Positions 25,315 to 32,977 of a DNA stretch of 61,200 nucleotides are shown in pieces. A program made the translations under genes and the position numbers. Each line of letters opens with the position of its first letter. Positions within the stretch are counted from its first letter, which is position 1. Under the pieces are notes generated by a model. It did not search any database, was not told where the DNA came from, and saw only the letters and a list, made by a program, of their open reading frames with translations. The stretch lies in NCBI GenBank assembly GCA_041649635.1, contig JBAZMV010000008.1, forward strand, positions 1 to 61,200, in the 5' to 3' direction. This DNA is from Dehalococcoidia bacterium. Its GTDB lineage: Bacteria; Chloroflexota; Dehalococcoidia; E44-bin15.

Positions 25315-25588
25315 TACCCCCTACAATCCCCCTTGAAAGGGGGAAACAATATCCGAACCCCCTGTAGTCCCCCATACGTTGGGGGACATAATTAGAATCC
25401 GGGGGACACCCCCGGTTCCCCCGGCCCCGATAAATCGGGGCACCTCTTTCTAGAGGCTGTCATTGCGAGAAGTCCTTCCTTGATAAAGCTATAGGAAGGA
25501 CGACGCGGCAATCTCGGTGGTGATAAGGGCGAACACAGGGGTTCGCCCCTACATCGGGATAAACGTAGAGGCACGGCGAGCCGTACCC
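25315..25588 (+). repeat. Repeat cluster: CCCC-box, TCATTGCGAG element, palindromes
   Basis: CCCC-box variant 25315-25449 with added CCCCCTT/AAGGGGG and CCCCCATACGTTGGGGG hairpins, then CCGGGGG-ACA-CCCCCGG and GGCCCCGAT/ATCGGGGC; TCATTGCGAG element 25459-25515; palindromes 25526-25552 (GAAC...GTTC) and 25565-25588 (GCACGGC/GCCGTAC). It fills the 435-bp gap before rsmG. Confidence 0.85.
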
Positions 25589-25646
25589 TTTATCTACGAT
25601 TGAATGTGAAAGCGGGGCTGTGCATATAGGGATGATTGGTACTATA

Positions 25647-26381
25647 ATGTTGAAAATGCAGAAGCTGGTTGAAGGGGCGCAGCGCCTTGGATTAACACTT
25701 ACGCCGCGGCAGATAGAGCGCTTTCAGGTCTATTATGATGAGCTTGTCGATTGGAACCGAAGGATGAACCTCACCGCTATAGTCGATTACGACGAGGTGC
25801 AGGTCAAACACTTCCTCGATTCCCTAACCGTTTCCGCAGCATTTTCTGATATTCCCTCGACGGTCGTCGATGTTGGTACGGGCGCAGGGCTGCCGGGAAT
25901 GGCCTTGAAGATTGTACATCCCGAGATCGCTTTGACACTTATCGATTCGGTGCAGAAGAAGGCGCTGTTTCTCAATTACCTCGTCGATGTCCTTAAGCTC
26001 GACGGCGTAGAAATCGTGACCGGGCGCGCCGAGGAACTGGCGCACGATGAATGTTACCGCGAACGCTTCGATGCGGTGCTGGCACGCGGCGTGTCGAAGA
26101 TGGCCGTGCTTGCCGAGTTGACGCTGCCCTTCTGCGCCGTCGGCGGCGTGTTAATCGCCATGAAGAAGCGGGAAGATCATGGCGAAGTCGATGCGGCGGA
26201 TGCGGCGTTGCGGATGATGGGCGGACGGCTGAGGCGGGTCGTCGGCATAGACCTCCCGGAACTCACCGACAGGGCGCTTGTCGTTGTAGATAAAGTGAAA
26301 TCGACCCCTGATAAATATCCGCGGCGCAGCGGCATACCTCAGAAACGCCCGCTGCTGAGGAAAGCGGAGGAGTTCAGTTGA
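25647..26381 (+). CDS. rsmG: 16S rRNA (guanine527-N7)-methyltransferase RsmG
   Basis: 244 residues from ATG 25647; the frame is open to a GTG at 25620 and other ATGs (25632, 25656) are possible, with no clear ribosome site to decide. The usual RsmG opening (KLVEGAQRLGLTLTPRQIERF) begins at about 25660. NLTAIVDYDEVQVKHFLDSL and the SAM-binding VDVGTGAGLPGMALKI are diagnostic, with ARGVSKMAVLAELTLPF further on. Methylates G527 of 16S rRNA. Its TGA overlaps the TTG start of the next gene by 4 nt (TTGA). Confidence 0.9.
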   Translation: MLKMQKLVEGAQRLGLTLTPRQIERFQVYYDELVDWNRRMNLTAIVDYDEVQVKHFLDSLTVSAAFSDIPSTVVDVGTGAGLPGMALKIVHPEIALTLIDSVQKKALFLNYLVDVLKLDGVEIVTGRAEELAHDECYRERFDAVLARGVSKMAVLAELTLPFCAVGGVLIAMKKREDHGEVDAADAALRMMGGRLRRVVGIDLPELTDRALVVVDKVKSTPDKYPRRSGIPQKRPLLRKAEEFS

Positions 26382-27463
26382 CAGAGGACAACGGGATAAA
26401 AGATCCCTCCGTGCAGAAAGCGGCCGTGGTTCAGGAGAAGAACTTCCTGCGCAAGCGGTTTTTTAATTTCCGCACACTGATATCTCTCGTATTGGCAATC
26501 GGCCTGATAGTGGTCATTTTCACTCAGCTTAATGTCGACTTTGCCGCGATGTGGGATAAAATAAAAGGATGCAATCCGGGGTATTTCGCACTCGGCTTCA
26601 TTTGCTATTATTTAAGTTTCCCGCTCCGGGCTTTGAGGTGGCGTTACCTTCTGTATCATGCCGGGATGCGCAAAGACCAGGGCGTGGACATGCCGTCGCT
26701 ACCGTCGCTGACGCAGATGGTGCTTATGAACTGGTTCGCCAACTGCGTGCTGTACGCGAGGCTGGGCGATTTCTATCGCGCTTACCTCTTTAAAGAACGC
26801 ACCGGGGTCAGCTTCTCAAAGACGGTGGGCACGCTGCTTTCAGAGCGCTTTCTCGATGTTCTTGTGATAGTTTTATTAACGGTCGTCTCTATCATCTGGC
26901 TGCTTCTTACGGGCGGTCATGACTGGAAGGTGTTCGGGACCGTTCTTATCATCGGAATCGTCCTGCTGCTGGGGATGATCCTGGTTCTGGGCGGGATGGG
27001 TAAGTTCGGACACAAACTTGTTAACCTTATGCCCAAGAAAATAAGTATCTTCTACACCATGTTCGAGCAGGGCGCCCTTAGCAGCTTCGGGCAGCTCCGC
27101 ATGCTCACCTTTCTCACGGTGGCCATCTGGCTGCTGGAGGCCGGACGGCTGATCCTGGTGGCTCAGGCACTGGGGTTCGATATCGTGCAGGTCGGCATAG
27201 CGCTGTTCATCTTTGCGTCACTGGCCAACGCCCTGATAACGGCGATACCCCTGACGCCGGGCGGTCTGGGGCTTGTGGAGCCGGGGGTGGCCGGGCTGCT
27301 GATGATAACCGGCCTTGCCAGGGCGGAGGCGTGGTCCATCACCCTGGTAGATCGCAGTATAAGTTTCCTTAGTGTAATCGCCGTGGGGCTGCTGGTGTTC
27401 GCTTACTGGCATGTGATGGAGGCTGTGCGAAAACGGCGTTCAGCGCGTGCAGATATAAAATAG
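26378..27463 (+). CDS. YbhN/UPF0104-family (LPG synthase TM-like) integral membrane protein
   Basis: 361 residues, TTG start with GGAGG just upstream. About eight hydrophobic helices: LISLVLAIGLIVVIF, NPGYFALGFICYYLSFP, VLVIVLLTVVSIIWLLL, VLIIGIVLLLGMILVLG and others. Family hallmarks are FPLRALRWRYLL near the N-terminus, YARLGDFYRAYLFKERTGVSF, and IPLTPGGLGLVEPGVAG. Relatives form the flippase half of MprF or act as lipid-carrier flippases. No catalytic synthase domain is fused. Translationally coupled to rsmG; a functional link is not evident. Confidence 0.88.
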   Translation: MTEDNGIKDPSVQKAAVVQEKNFLRKRFFNFRTLISLVLAIGLIVVIFTQLNVDFAAMWDKIKGCNPGYFALGFICYYLSFPLRALRWRYLLYHAGMRKDQGVDMPSLPSLTQMVLMNWFANCVLYARLGDFYRAYLFKERTGVSFSKTVGTLLSERFLDVLVIVLLTVVSIIWLLLTGGHDWKVFGTVLIIGIVLLLGMILVLGGMGKFGHKLVNLMPKKISIFYTMFEQGALSSFGQLRMLTFLTVAIWLLEAGRLILVAQALGFDIVQVGIALFIFASLANALITAIPLTPGGLGLVEPGVAGLLMITGLARAEAWSITLVDRSISFLSVIAVGLLVFAYWHVMEAVRKRRSARADIK

Positions 27464-27472
27464 AATGTGTGG

Positions 27473-27622
27473 TCAACCCCCTGCTGTCCCCCTTGAAAGG
27501 GGGAAACAATATCCGAACCCCCTGTTAGTCCCCCATACGTTGGGGGACATTTATTAAATTAGGGGACACCCCTATCCTTCCGTATTGCGGAAGGACCGCC
27601 AGAGGGCGATCCCTCTGGACTT
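27473..27622 (+). repeat. CCCC-box repeat, long variant
   Basis: Begins TCAACCCCCTG, with CCCCCTT/AAGGGGG, CCCCCATACGTTGGGGG, TTAGGGG-ACA-CCCCTA, TCCTTCCG/CGGAAGGA and CCAGAGGG/CCCTCTGG hairpins. It lies between the convergent flippase and glycosylase genes. Confidence 0.85.
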
Positions 27623-27645
27623 CCCTGTTACTATTAAGAAATCGC

Positions 27646-28326
27646 TTATGCGGAAAGACACTTATTTTTCGACAGGGCCGCCAGGCAGCAGCCGTTGCAT
27701 TTCGGCTTCTTGCGGCAGACCTCCTTGCCGTGGCGCACCAGCAGCGCGTGGTACTCGTTGAAGAACCCCTCGTCGTGTTTCAGGTTATCCATGAACAGCT
27801 GACGGTATGTTTCATAGCTGTCGTTTGCTGACGCAATCCCCAGTCGACCCATGATTCGCTTCGTATATGCGTCGATGACGAATACCGGGCGATACGCGGC
27901 GTAGAGCAGTATCGAGTCAGCGGTCTCCGGCCCGATGCCGTGTATCGACAGCAACTCATGCCGCAACGATGCGGTGTCGAGTGCGAACAATTGGTCGAGG
28001 CTGCCATCGAATTTGTCGTGCAGTCGCTCGACGAAGGCTTTTACCTTGGTCGACTTGGCGTTGTAGTAGCCCGACGGCCGTATCAATATTGCTAGATCGC
28101 CAGTCGGTATTGAGTGGAGCGATTCAGGGCCGAGGACACGCGCCGTCTTGAGGTTGGCGATTGCTTTCTCTACATTGCTCCAGGCCGTCGACTGCGTGAG
28201 TATCGCGCCTATGACGACCTCGAATGGTGTCTCGCCGGGCCACCAGTGCTGCGGGCCGTAGCGGTCGAACAGTCGGTTATAGATGTCGTTCAGGGCTTGG
28301 GAGGTTTTCTCAGCTTTGCTACCCAT
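27646..28326 (-). CDS. HhH-GPD DNA glycosylase, MagIII/endonuclease III type
   Basis: 226 residues, ATG start. Helix-hairpin-helix and GPD motif LLSIHGIGPETADSILLYA with catalytic Asp in VFVIDAYTKRI; FeS-type cysteines CRKKPKCNGC...C at the C-terminus. The bifunctional endonuclease III lysine lies in G-x-G-x-K-T-A; here it is GIGPETA, as in the monofunctional 3-methyladenine glycosylase MagIII. So excision of alkylated purines without AP lyase activity is more likely than Nth activity. Its first 37 nt overlap the 3' end of trmO; co-transcribed. Confidence 0.85.
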   Translation of the reverse strand: MGSKAEKTSQALNDIYNRLFDRYGPQHWWPGETPFEVVIGAILTQSTAWSNVEKAIANLKTARVLGPESLHSIPTGDLAILIRPSGYYNAKSTKVKAFVERLHDKFDGSLDQLFALDTASLRHELLSIHGIGPETADSILLYAAYRPVFVIDAYTKRIMGRLGIASANDSYETYRQLFMDNLKHDEGFFNEYHALLVRHGKEVCRKKPKCNGCCLAALSKNKCLSA

Positions 28327-28751
28327 TCCGGCATCCTTAACTCATTTCGGGCGATCTTCGGGATCATGTACGACTTGATGTCTATCACGGGCGTGCCGTC
28401 GATTGCGTCCAGCCCCTGCACCCTGAGCACGTTGCCGCGTCGCTCCAGCAGTTTGACGATGGTGATGCCTATGGAGTTGGGGCGGTGTGGGGAGCGGGTG
28501 GCGAAGGTGCCTACCAGCGGCAGGTCGGCGCGGCCGCGGGGGTGGACCTTGACGGGCGGCGGGGTGTTCGGCGATACCTTGTGCATCCAGAAAAGCACGA
28601 TGATGTGAGAGAACTCCTCGATGCCGTCCAGCAGCTCGGTCCACTTCGCGTCGATCTCTATCTCGGAGACGATGTTCTGGTGCTCGTGGAAGCCGGTCTT
28701 CTTGATCTCGTTGCGCACCACGCCGATCGGGGTTAGTGTGATTTCGTTCAT
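28290..28751 (-). CDS. trmO: tRNA (N6-threonylcarbamoyladenosine37-N6)-methyltransferase TrmO
   Basis: 153 residues, ATG start. The YaeB/TrmO family core is GTFATRSPHRPNSIGITIVK, preceded by IGVVRNEIKKTG and LLDGIEEFSHIIVLFWMH. SAM-dependent methylation of t6A37 in tRNA. Members from E. coli are longer (about 235 residues); this is the short, single-domain form common in archaea and anaerobes. Overlaps the downstream glycosylase gene by 37 nt. Confidence 0.9.
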   Translation of the reverse strand: MNEITLTPIGVVRNEIKKTGFHEHQNIVSEIEIDAKWTELLDGIEEFSHIIVLFWMHKVSPNTPPPVKVHPRGRADLPLVGTFATRSPHRPNSIGITIVKLLERRGNVLRVQGLDAIDGTPVIDIKSYMIPKIARNELRMPEWVAKLRKPPKP

Positions 28752-28814
28752 AGCGACTATAATTTTATCACGTTTTGATAATGAAGGAATCTAAGAGCGT
28801 CGAGTAAAATGTTA

Positions 28815-28841
28815 TGGATTCCGGCCTGCGCCGGAATGACG
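28815..28841 (+). repeat. GGATTCCGGCC/GGCCGGAATGACG-type dispersed repeat
   Basis: GATTCCGGC-CTGC-GCCGGAATG hairpin. A second copy is at 29166-29193 and a related CACTCCGGT/ACCGGAGTC hairpin at 29232-29253. They flank the GIY-YIG gene on both sides. This repeat type is widespread in bacteria. Confidence 0.75.
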
Positions 28842-28855
28842 AAACGCCTCTCCAG

Positions 28856-29146
28856 TTACAGCAATCTATCATACAGGTCGTTCCATTCAGGATTGGAGAG
28901 TTCTATCATTTTCACCTTCCAATTCCGCTTCCATTCCTTAATGGCTTTCTCTCGGGTAATTGCTGACTCCATTGTTTCATGTTGCTCATACCAGACCAGC
29001 ATATGAACTTCATAACGCTTTGTGAAGCCCTCGGCGGCATTATTCTTGTGTTCCCAGATACGCTTTATGAGGTCTGATGTGACGCCGACGTATAATGTGC
29101 CGTGCTTGCGGCTAGCGAGAATGTATACCGCTGGTCGTTTGCTCAT
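28856..29146 (-). CDS. GIY-YIG nuclease-family protein
   Basis: 96 residues, ATG start. The single-domain GIY-YIG fold: VYILASRKHGTLYVGVTSDL (the GIY and YIG positions), the catalytic Arg in IKRIWEHK, and the metal-binding Glu in ITREKAIKEWKR. This small UPF0213-like type is common in bacteria; its role (repair or structural) is unclear. It is flanked on both sides by the same dispersed repeat, so it may have moved. Confidence 0.88.
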   Translation of the reverse strand: MSKRPAVYILASRKHGTLYVGVTSDLIKRIWEHKNNAAEGFTKRYEVHMLVWYEQHETMESAITREKAIKEWKRNWKVKMIELSNPEWNDLYDRLL

Positions 29147-29165
29147 TTGTATTCGGTAAATAGCT

Positions 29166-29253
29166 GTGGATTCCGGCCTGCGCCGGAATGACGGAGGAAT
29201 AACACTACTCCATCGTTCCCCCGCCTATCGTCACTCCGGTGAAAACCGGAGTC
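29166..29253 (+). repeat. Dispersed CCGGCCTGCGCCGG repeat and a CTCCGG hairpin
   Basis: Copy of the repeat at 28815 (29166-29193), then CACTCCGGTGAAAACCGGAG (29232-29251). Confidence 0.7.
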
Positions 29254-29278
29254 CACGTTTGAATTCTCTTGTCACGCT

Positions 29279-29383
29279 CTATTTTGCAGGCGGAGTTTTA
29301 ATCGCCTTCCCGCATTTAATGCACTGACCGGGGACTCTATCGTCTGCATACCACTTACCACATGAAGGGCAGATTACTGACAT
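29279..29383 (-). CDS. Putative 34-residue zinc-ribbon protein
   Basis: ATG 29383 to TAG 29279. The translation begins MSVICPSCGKWYADD and continues VPGQCIKCGKAI, two CxxC pairs 16 residues apart, ending KTPPAK. The spacing fits a small zinc ribbon. A weak GAGATGG precedes the start. Length and lack of relatives I can name keep the call tentative; it lies between the GIY-YIG gene and etfA on the same strand. Confidence 0.45.
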   Translation of the reverse strand: MSVICPSCGKWYADDRVPGQCIKCGKAIKTPPAK

Positions 29384-29434
29384 AATACCATCTCACTTTC
29401 AAAAACTCTTGTATGCTTCAAGCTCGCAAGGCGT

Positions 29435-30619
29435 TTACTGTCCCCGCGCCTGCTTCAGCTTCTTGGTAAGCACGGGCACTATCTCGAACAGGTCGCCGAC
29501 GAGGCCGTAGGTGGCCACCTCGAATATGGGGGCGTTGGGGTCCTGGTTGATGGCGATGATGACATCCGATGTCTGCATGCCGGCAAGGTGTTGCACCGCG
29601 CCGGAGATGCCGCAGGCGATGTAAACCTTGGGGCAAACCGTCTTGCCGGTCTGGCCCACCTGGTGCGAGTATGGTATCCAGCCCTCGTCCACGGGCGGGC
29701 GCGACGAGCCCACCGCCGCGCCGAGCATACCGGCCAGCTCCTCGATCAGGGCGAAATTCTTGGGGTCGCCCAGGCCGCGGCCGCCGGACACGATGATTTC
29801 TGCGTCGTCGATCTTTATCTTCTCGCTGAGGTCTTCGACGAAATCGAGCAGCTTTGTTCGAGCCGTAACGGATTCCTTCTTGAAATCGATCTTTACTATC
29901 TGGCCCTTGCGCAAACCGTCGGGGGCGGACATCTTGAAGACATGGGGACGCACCGTGGACATCTGCGGGCGTTTCGCCTGACATATAATCGTCGCCATCA
30001 CATTTCCGCCGAATGTTGGGCGCGTCTGAAGCAGGAGTTTGGTCTCAGGGTCGATGTCTAGGCCGGTGCAGTCGGCTGTAAGACCTGTGTATAAGATCGA
30101 AGCCACGCGGGGGATGAACGAGCGTCCCAATGCGGTCGCACCGGCGAGCAGAATCTCAGGCTTGTGTTTGTTTATCAGGTCGACGAGCGCCGCGGTGTAG
30201 TAATCCTCCTGATGGTCGGCCAGCGCCGCATCGTCGATGGCATAAACCTTGTCGGCTCCGTATGAAATGAGGCTGTCGATATCGCCGACGTTGTGCCCGA
30301 TGCACACGGCGGCCAGCTCGGCACCCAGCTTGTCGGCCAGCTTGCGCCCCTCCGATACCAGCTCGTAGGAGACGCCCTTCAGCTTTCCGCCGCGCTGCTC
30401 GGCGAAGACCCAGACGCCGCTGTGGCCCTCCGCCTTTTCCTGCTTCACGCTCTCCATGGCCAGTGCGTCGCAGGGGCAGGCGTCGATGCATGCGCCGCAG
30501 AGGTTGCAGCCGTCGGCTATGACCACCTTGTCATCTACGAGGCTGATGAGGCCGAAGGGGCAGGCCGTCTCGCAGGCCCCGCACTGTGTGCATTTGTCTT
30601 GATTGATGATTATGGACAT
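29435..30619 (-). CDS. etfA: Electron transfer flavoprotein alpha subunit with N-terminal 2[4Fe-4S] ferredoxin
   Basis: 394 residues, ATG with AAAGGA upstream. Residues 1-60 carry two ferredoxin clusters (CTQCGACETACPFG and CNLCGACIDACPCDA). Residues about 70-394 are EtfA, with the FAD-binding motif VGSSRPPVDEGWIPYSHQVG, then GKTVCPKVYIACGISGAVQ and INQDPNAPIFEVATYGLVGD. With EtfB it accepts electrons from acyl-CoA dehydrogenase; the ferredoxin module adds an iron-sulfur exit, as in anaerobes that couple ETF to ferredoxin or membrane carriers. Last gene of the operon, 138 nt after the small gene, with a repeat in between. Confidence 0.93.
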   Translation of the reverse strand: MSIIINQDKCTQCGACETACPFGLISLVDDKVVIADGCNLCGACIDACPCDALAMESVKQEKAEGHSGVWVFAEQRGGKLKGVSYELVSEGRKLADKLGAELAAVCIGHNVGDIDSLISYGADKVYAIDDAALADHQEDYYTAALVDLINKHKPEILLAGATALGRSFIPRVASILYTGLTADCTGLDIDPETKLLLQTRPTFGGNVMATIICQAKRPQMSTVRPHVFKMSAPDGLRKGQIVKIDFKKESVTARTKLLDFVEDLSEKIKIDDAEIIVSGGRGLGDPKNFALIEELAGMLGAAVGSSRPPVDEGWIPYSHQVGQTGKTVCPKVYIACGISGAVQHLAGMQTSDVIIAINQDPNAPIFEVATYGLVGDLFEIVPVLTKKLKQARGQ

Positions 30620-30631
30620 GAGATTCCTTTT

Positions 30632-30724
30632 ATCAACCCCCTATATCCCCCACTCTTGGGGGACTTTAGGAGTTGGGGGACACCCCCAATTCCCCTGTCA
30701 GGAGAATTTCTCCTGTACCTCTTT
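30632..30724 (+). repeat. CCCC-box repeat inside the acyl-CoA dehydrogenase/ETF operon
   Basis: TCAACCCCC start, CCCCCACTCTTGGGGG, TTGGGGG-ACA-CCCCCAA and CAGGAGAA/TTCTCCTG hairpins. It lies between the 55-residue gene and etfA, so any transcript through the operon would carry it in antisense form. Confidence 0.85.
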
Positions 30725-30757
30725 CTTTAGTTGCGTGGACCGAGTCGGATGATGACA

Positions 30758-30925
30758 TTACTTGACCTCACCCTCGTCCTCTGTTTCATCTTCTTCCACT
30801 ATAAACTGGGCGCTGTTGTCACAGCCTTCGATCTCGCACTTAGTTTTCATCTGGGATGGTATCCGGGGACTGTTGGGGTTGTAGCCCAGATCGATCAGGT
30901 GGTGTTTGCAGATCGCCAGGCTCAT
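30758..30925 (-). CDS. Small acidic Cys/His protein encoded between etfB and etfA
   Basis: 55 residues, ATG 30925 to TAA 30758. The start overlaps the etfB stop by 4 nt (ATGA). The sequence starts MSLAICKHHLIDLGYN; then KCEIEGCDNSAQFIVEE and an acidic tail. C6, H9, C30 and C35 could bind zinc in a treble-clef-like arrangement (C-x2-H, C-x4-C). The tight coupling to etfB argues that it is real and works with the ETF; it might be an assembly or docking factor. Unknown family. Confidence 0.7.
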   Translation of the reverse strand: MSLAICKHHLIDLGYNPNSPRIPSQMKTKCEIEGCDNSAQFIVEEDETEDEGEVK

Positions 30926-31701
30926 ATTATCCCCTCCAGCTTCTTGATAAGCTGGTCCGCCTGCTCTTCGCAGCTGCCGGCGAGCATCTCGCTCTTGCGC
31001 TCGCGCTTGGGGAAGAATATCTTGACCACGCGCGTCGGCGAGCCGTTAAGACCCGCTTTATCGGCCTCGGCTCCGATGTCCGCTGCGCTCCACACAGGAA
31101 TCTTGGCGCTCTTGGATTTCATCGTGCCGCGTATCGACGGCAGGCGGGGCACGTTTATCTCTTTCGATACGGTGATAACCGCGGGTAGGCTCGCCTCGAT
31201 CGTTTCGTGTCCTTCTTCTATCATGCGCTTGACGCGCATGTGCCCGCCGTCGATCTCCTCTATCTTACTGACGTATGCGATGAACGGTATCTTCAGACTC
31301 TCCGCGATGCCGGGGCCCACCTGGCCGGTGTCGCCGTCCAGCGTCTGCTTGCCGCAGATTATCAGGTCGAACGCGCCTGTTTTTTGAATCGCTTTGGAAA
31401 TCACATACGATGTGGCCCACGTATCGGAACCGGCGAAGGCACGGTCGCTCACCAGCACCGCTTCGTCTGCGCCCAGCGATATCGCTTCCCTGAGCGCGGC
31501 GTCCGCCTGGGGCGGGCCCATCGTGATAACCGTCACCTTGCCGCCGTGCTTCTCGCGCAGTCGCACGCCCTCCTCGATGGCGTAACAGTCGAAGGGGTTG
31601 ATGATGCTCTGCACGCCCTCGCGGACGAGGGTGTTGGTGTTGGGGTCGATCTTTATATCGGTGGTGCCGGGCACCTGCTTGATGCAGACGACGATATTCA
31701 T
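30922..31701 (-). CDS. etfB: Electron transfer flavoprotein beta subunit
   Basis: 259 residues, ATG start. EtfB pattern: MNIVVCIKQVPGTTDIKID, NPFDCYAIEEGVRLRE, GADEAVLVSDRAF, and the nucleotide-binding CGKQTLDGDTGQVGP; LPSIRGTMKSKSAKI corresponds to the recognition loop region that contacts the dehydrogenase. Forms the ETF heterodimer with EtfA and binds AMP (or a second FAD in bifurcating forms). Overlaps the acyl-CoA dehydrogenase stop by 4 nt and the small gene start by 4 nt, so all are translationally coupled. Confidence 0.94.
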   Translation of the reverse strand: MNIVVCIKQVPGTTDIKIDPNTNTLVREGVQSIINPFDCYAIEEGVRLREKHGGKVTVITMGPPQADAALREAISLGADEAVLVSDRAFAGSDTWATSYVISKAIQKTGAFDLIICGKQTLDGDTGQVGPGIAESLKIPFIAYVSKIEEIDGGHMRVKRMIEEGHETIEASLPAVITVSKEINVPRLPSIRGTMKSKSAKIPVWSAADIGAEADKAGLNGSPTRVVKIFFPKRERKSEMLAGSCEEQADQLIKKLEGII

Positions 31702-32855
31702 TTGCGCAGCGCTTTCCTCTTAAGAAGCTCCATGGCGATGACGTTGCGCAGCACCTGGTTCGTGCCCTCATATATCTGGTTGATCTTGGCGTCGCGCATC
31801 ATCTTCTCCACGGGGTAATCGCGCATGTAGCCCGCGCCGCCGCACACCTGCACGGCATCGGTGGTCACGCGCATGGCCATGTCGGTGCAGAAAACCTTGG
31901 CCATGGCGCCTTCCTCGGAGTAGTTCTTGACGCCGCTGTCGATGGTCTTGGCGGTAGCGTACATCAGCGCCCGTCCGGCCTCTACGTCCATGGCCATATT
32001 GGCCAGTATGTGCTGCACGGCCTGGATGGAGGATACCGGGTGATCGAACTGCTCGCGCGTTTTGGCGGAATTGACGGCGGCCTCGAGCGCTCCCTGCGCC
32101 AGGCCTACCGCCAGCGCTGCCACGCCGGGGCGGGACAAATCAAGAGTCTTCATGGCAACGATGAAACCCTGCCCATCTTTGCCCAGAAGGTTTTCCTTAG
32201 GCACGCGGCAATTATGGAAAACGAGTTCCCTCGTCGCGGAGCAGCGTATGCCCATCTTCTTTTCCTTCTTGCCAAAGGTGAATCCGGGGGTGTCCTTATC
32301 GACGAGGAACGCGCTCGCGCCGCGCGGTCCCCTTGTCGGGTCGGTTAAAGCGATTATCGTATATATCTCGGCCTCGCCGCCGTTGGTGATGAACTGCTTG
32401 GTGCCGTTGATGACATAATCATTGCCGTCGAGGACGGCGGTCGTCTTTATCCTGCTGGCATCGCTGCCGGCGCTGGACTCGGTCAGCGCGAAGGCGGTGA
32501 GCTTATTGCCGCCGGCGACCTCCGGCAGGTATTTGCGTTTCTGCTCCTCGTTACCGTAAAGGAATATCGGTATCGATCCCAGCGCGTCCGCGGCATAGGT
32601 CAGCGCTACGCCGCAGCAGGCGCGGCTCAGCTCCTCGACTGCGATGCACAGGCCCACGGCCTGCTCGCCAAGCCCTTCGTATTCCGCCGGGATGAAAACC
32701 CTGAACAGGTCGCTGGCGGCTATATCTTTAACTATCGCCCAGGGGAACTCCTCTTTTTCGTCCAGTTCCGCCCGTACCGGCAATATCCTTTCCTCGGCCA
32801 CCCTGCGGGCCAGCTCCCTTATTAGCTGCTGCTGTTCAGTTAGGAAATAGTCCAA
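31698..32855 (-). CDS. Acyl-CoA dehydrogenase
   Basis: 385 residues, TTG start with AAGGAG seven bases upstream. Acyl-CoA dehydrogenase fold: CIAVEELSRACCGVAL, FALTESSAGSDASRIKTTA (FAD and substrate contact), RPGVAALAVGLAQGALEAAV, VQVCGGAGYMRDYPVEKMM, and the catalytic Glu in NQIYEGTNQV. Oxidises an acyl-CoA to the 2-enoyl-CoA and passes electrons to the ETF encoded next. Catalytic Glu position resembles short/medium-chain and butyryl/glutaryl types; the exact substrate is unknown. First gene of the operon. Confidence 0.94.
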   Translation of the reverse strand: MDYFLTEQQQLIRELARRVAEERILPVRAELDEKEEFPWAIVKDIAASDLFRVFIPAEYEGLGEQAVGLCIAVEELSRACCGVALTYAADALGSIPIFLYGNEEQKRKYLPEVAGGNKLTAFALTESSAGSDASRIKTTAVLDGNDYVINGTKQFITNGGEAEIYTIIALTDPTRGPRGASAFLVDKDTPGFTFGKKEKKMGIRCSATRELVFHNCRVPKENLLGKDGQGFIVAMKTLDLSRPGVAALAVGLAQGALEAAVNSAKTREQFDHPVSSIQAVQHILANMAMDVEAGRALMYATAKTIDSGVKNYSEEGAMAKVFCTDMAMRVTTDAVQVCGGAGYMRDYPVEKMMRDAKINQIYEGTNQVLRNVIAMELLKRKALRK

Positions 32856-32885
32856 TGGCTCACTCCTTTATGGCTGATAGCGTAT

Positions 32886-32915
32886 ATTGTAGTGGGTTTT
32901 AGCAAAAGTGCGCAA
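32886..32915 (-). promoter_or_regulatory. Putative promoter of the acyl-CoA dehydrogenase/ETF operon
   Basis: Minus strand TTGCGC (32915-32910), 18-nt spacer, TACAAT (32891-32886), about 30 nt before the TTG start. Confidence 0.5.
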
Positions 32916-32977
32916 GTCTGGATGTTTTTGGTAAACGGCGCAATAAGTCAAAACATATGTTACTCGATAAAGCTGCT

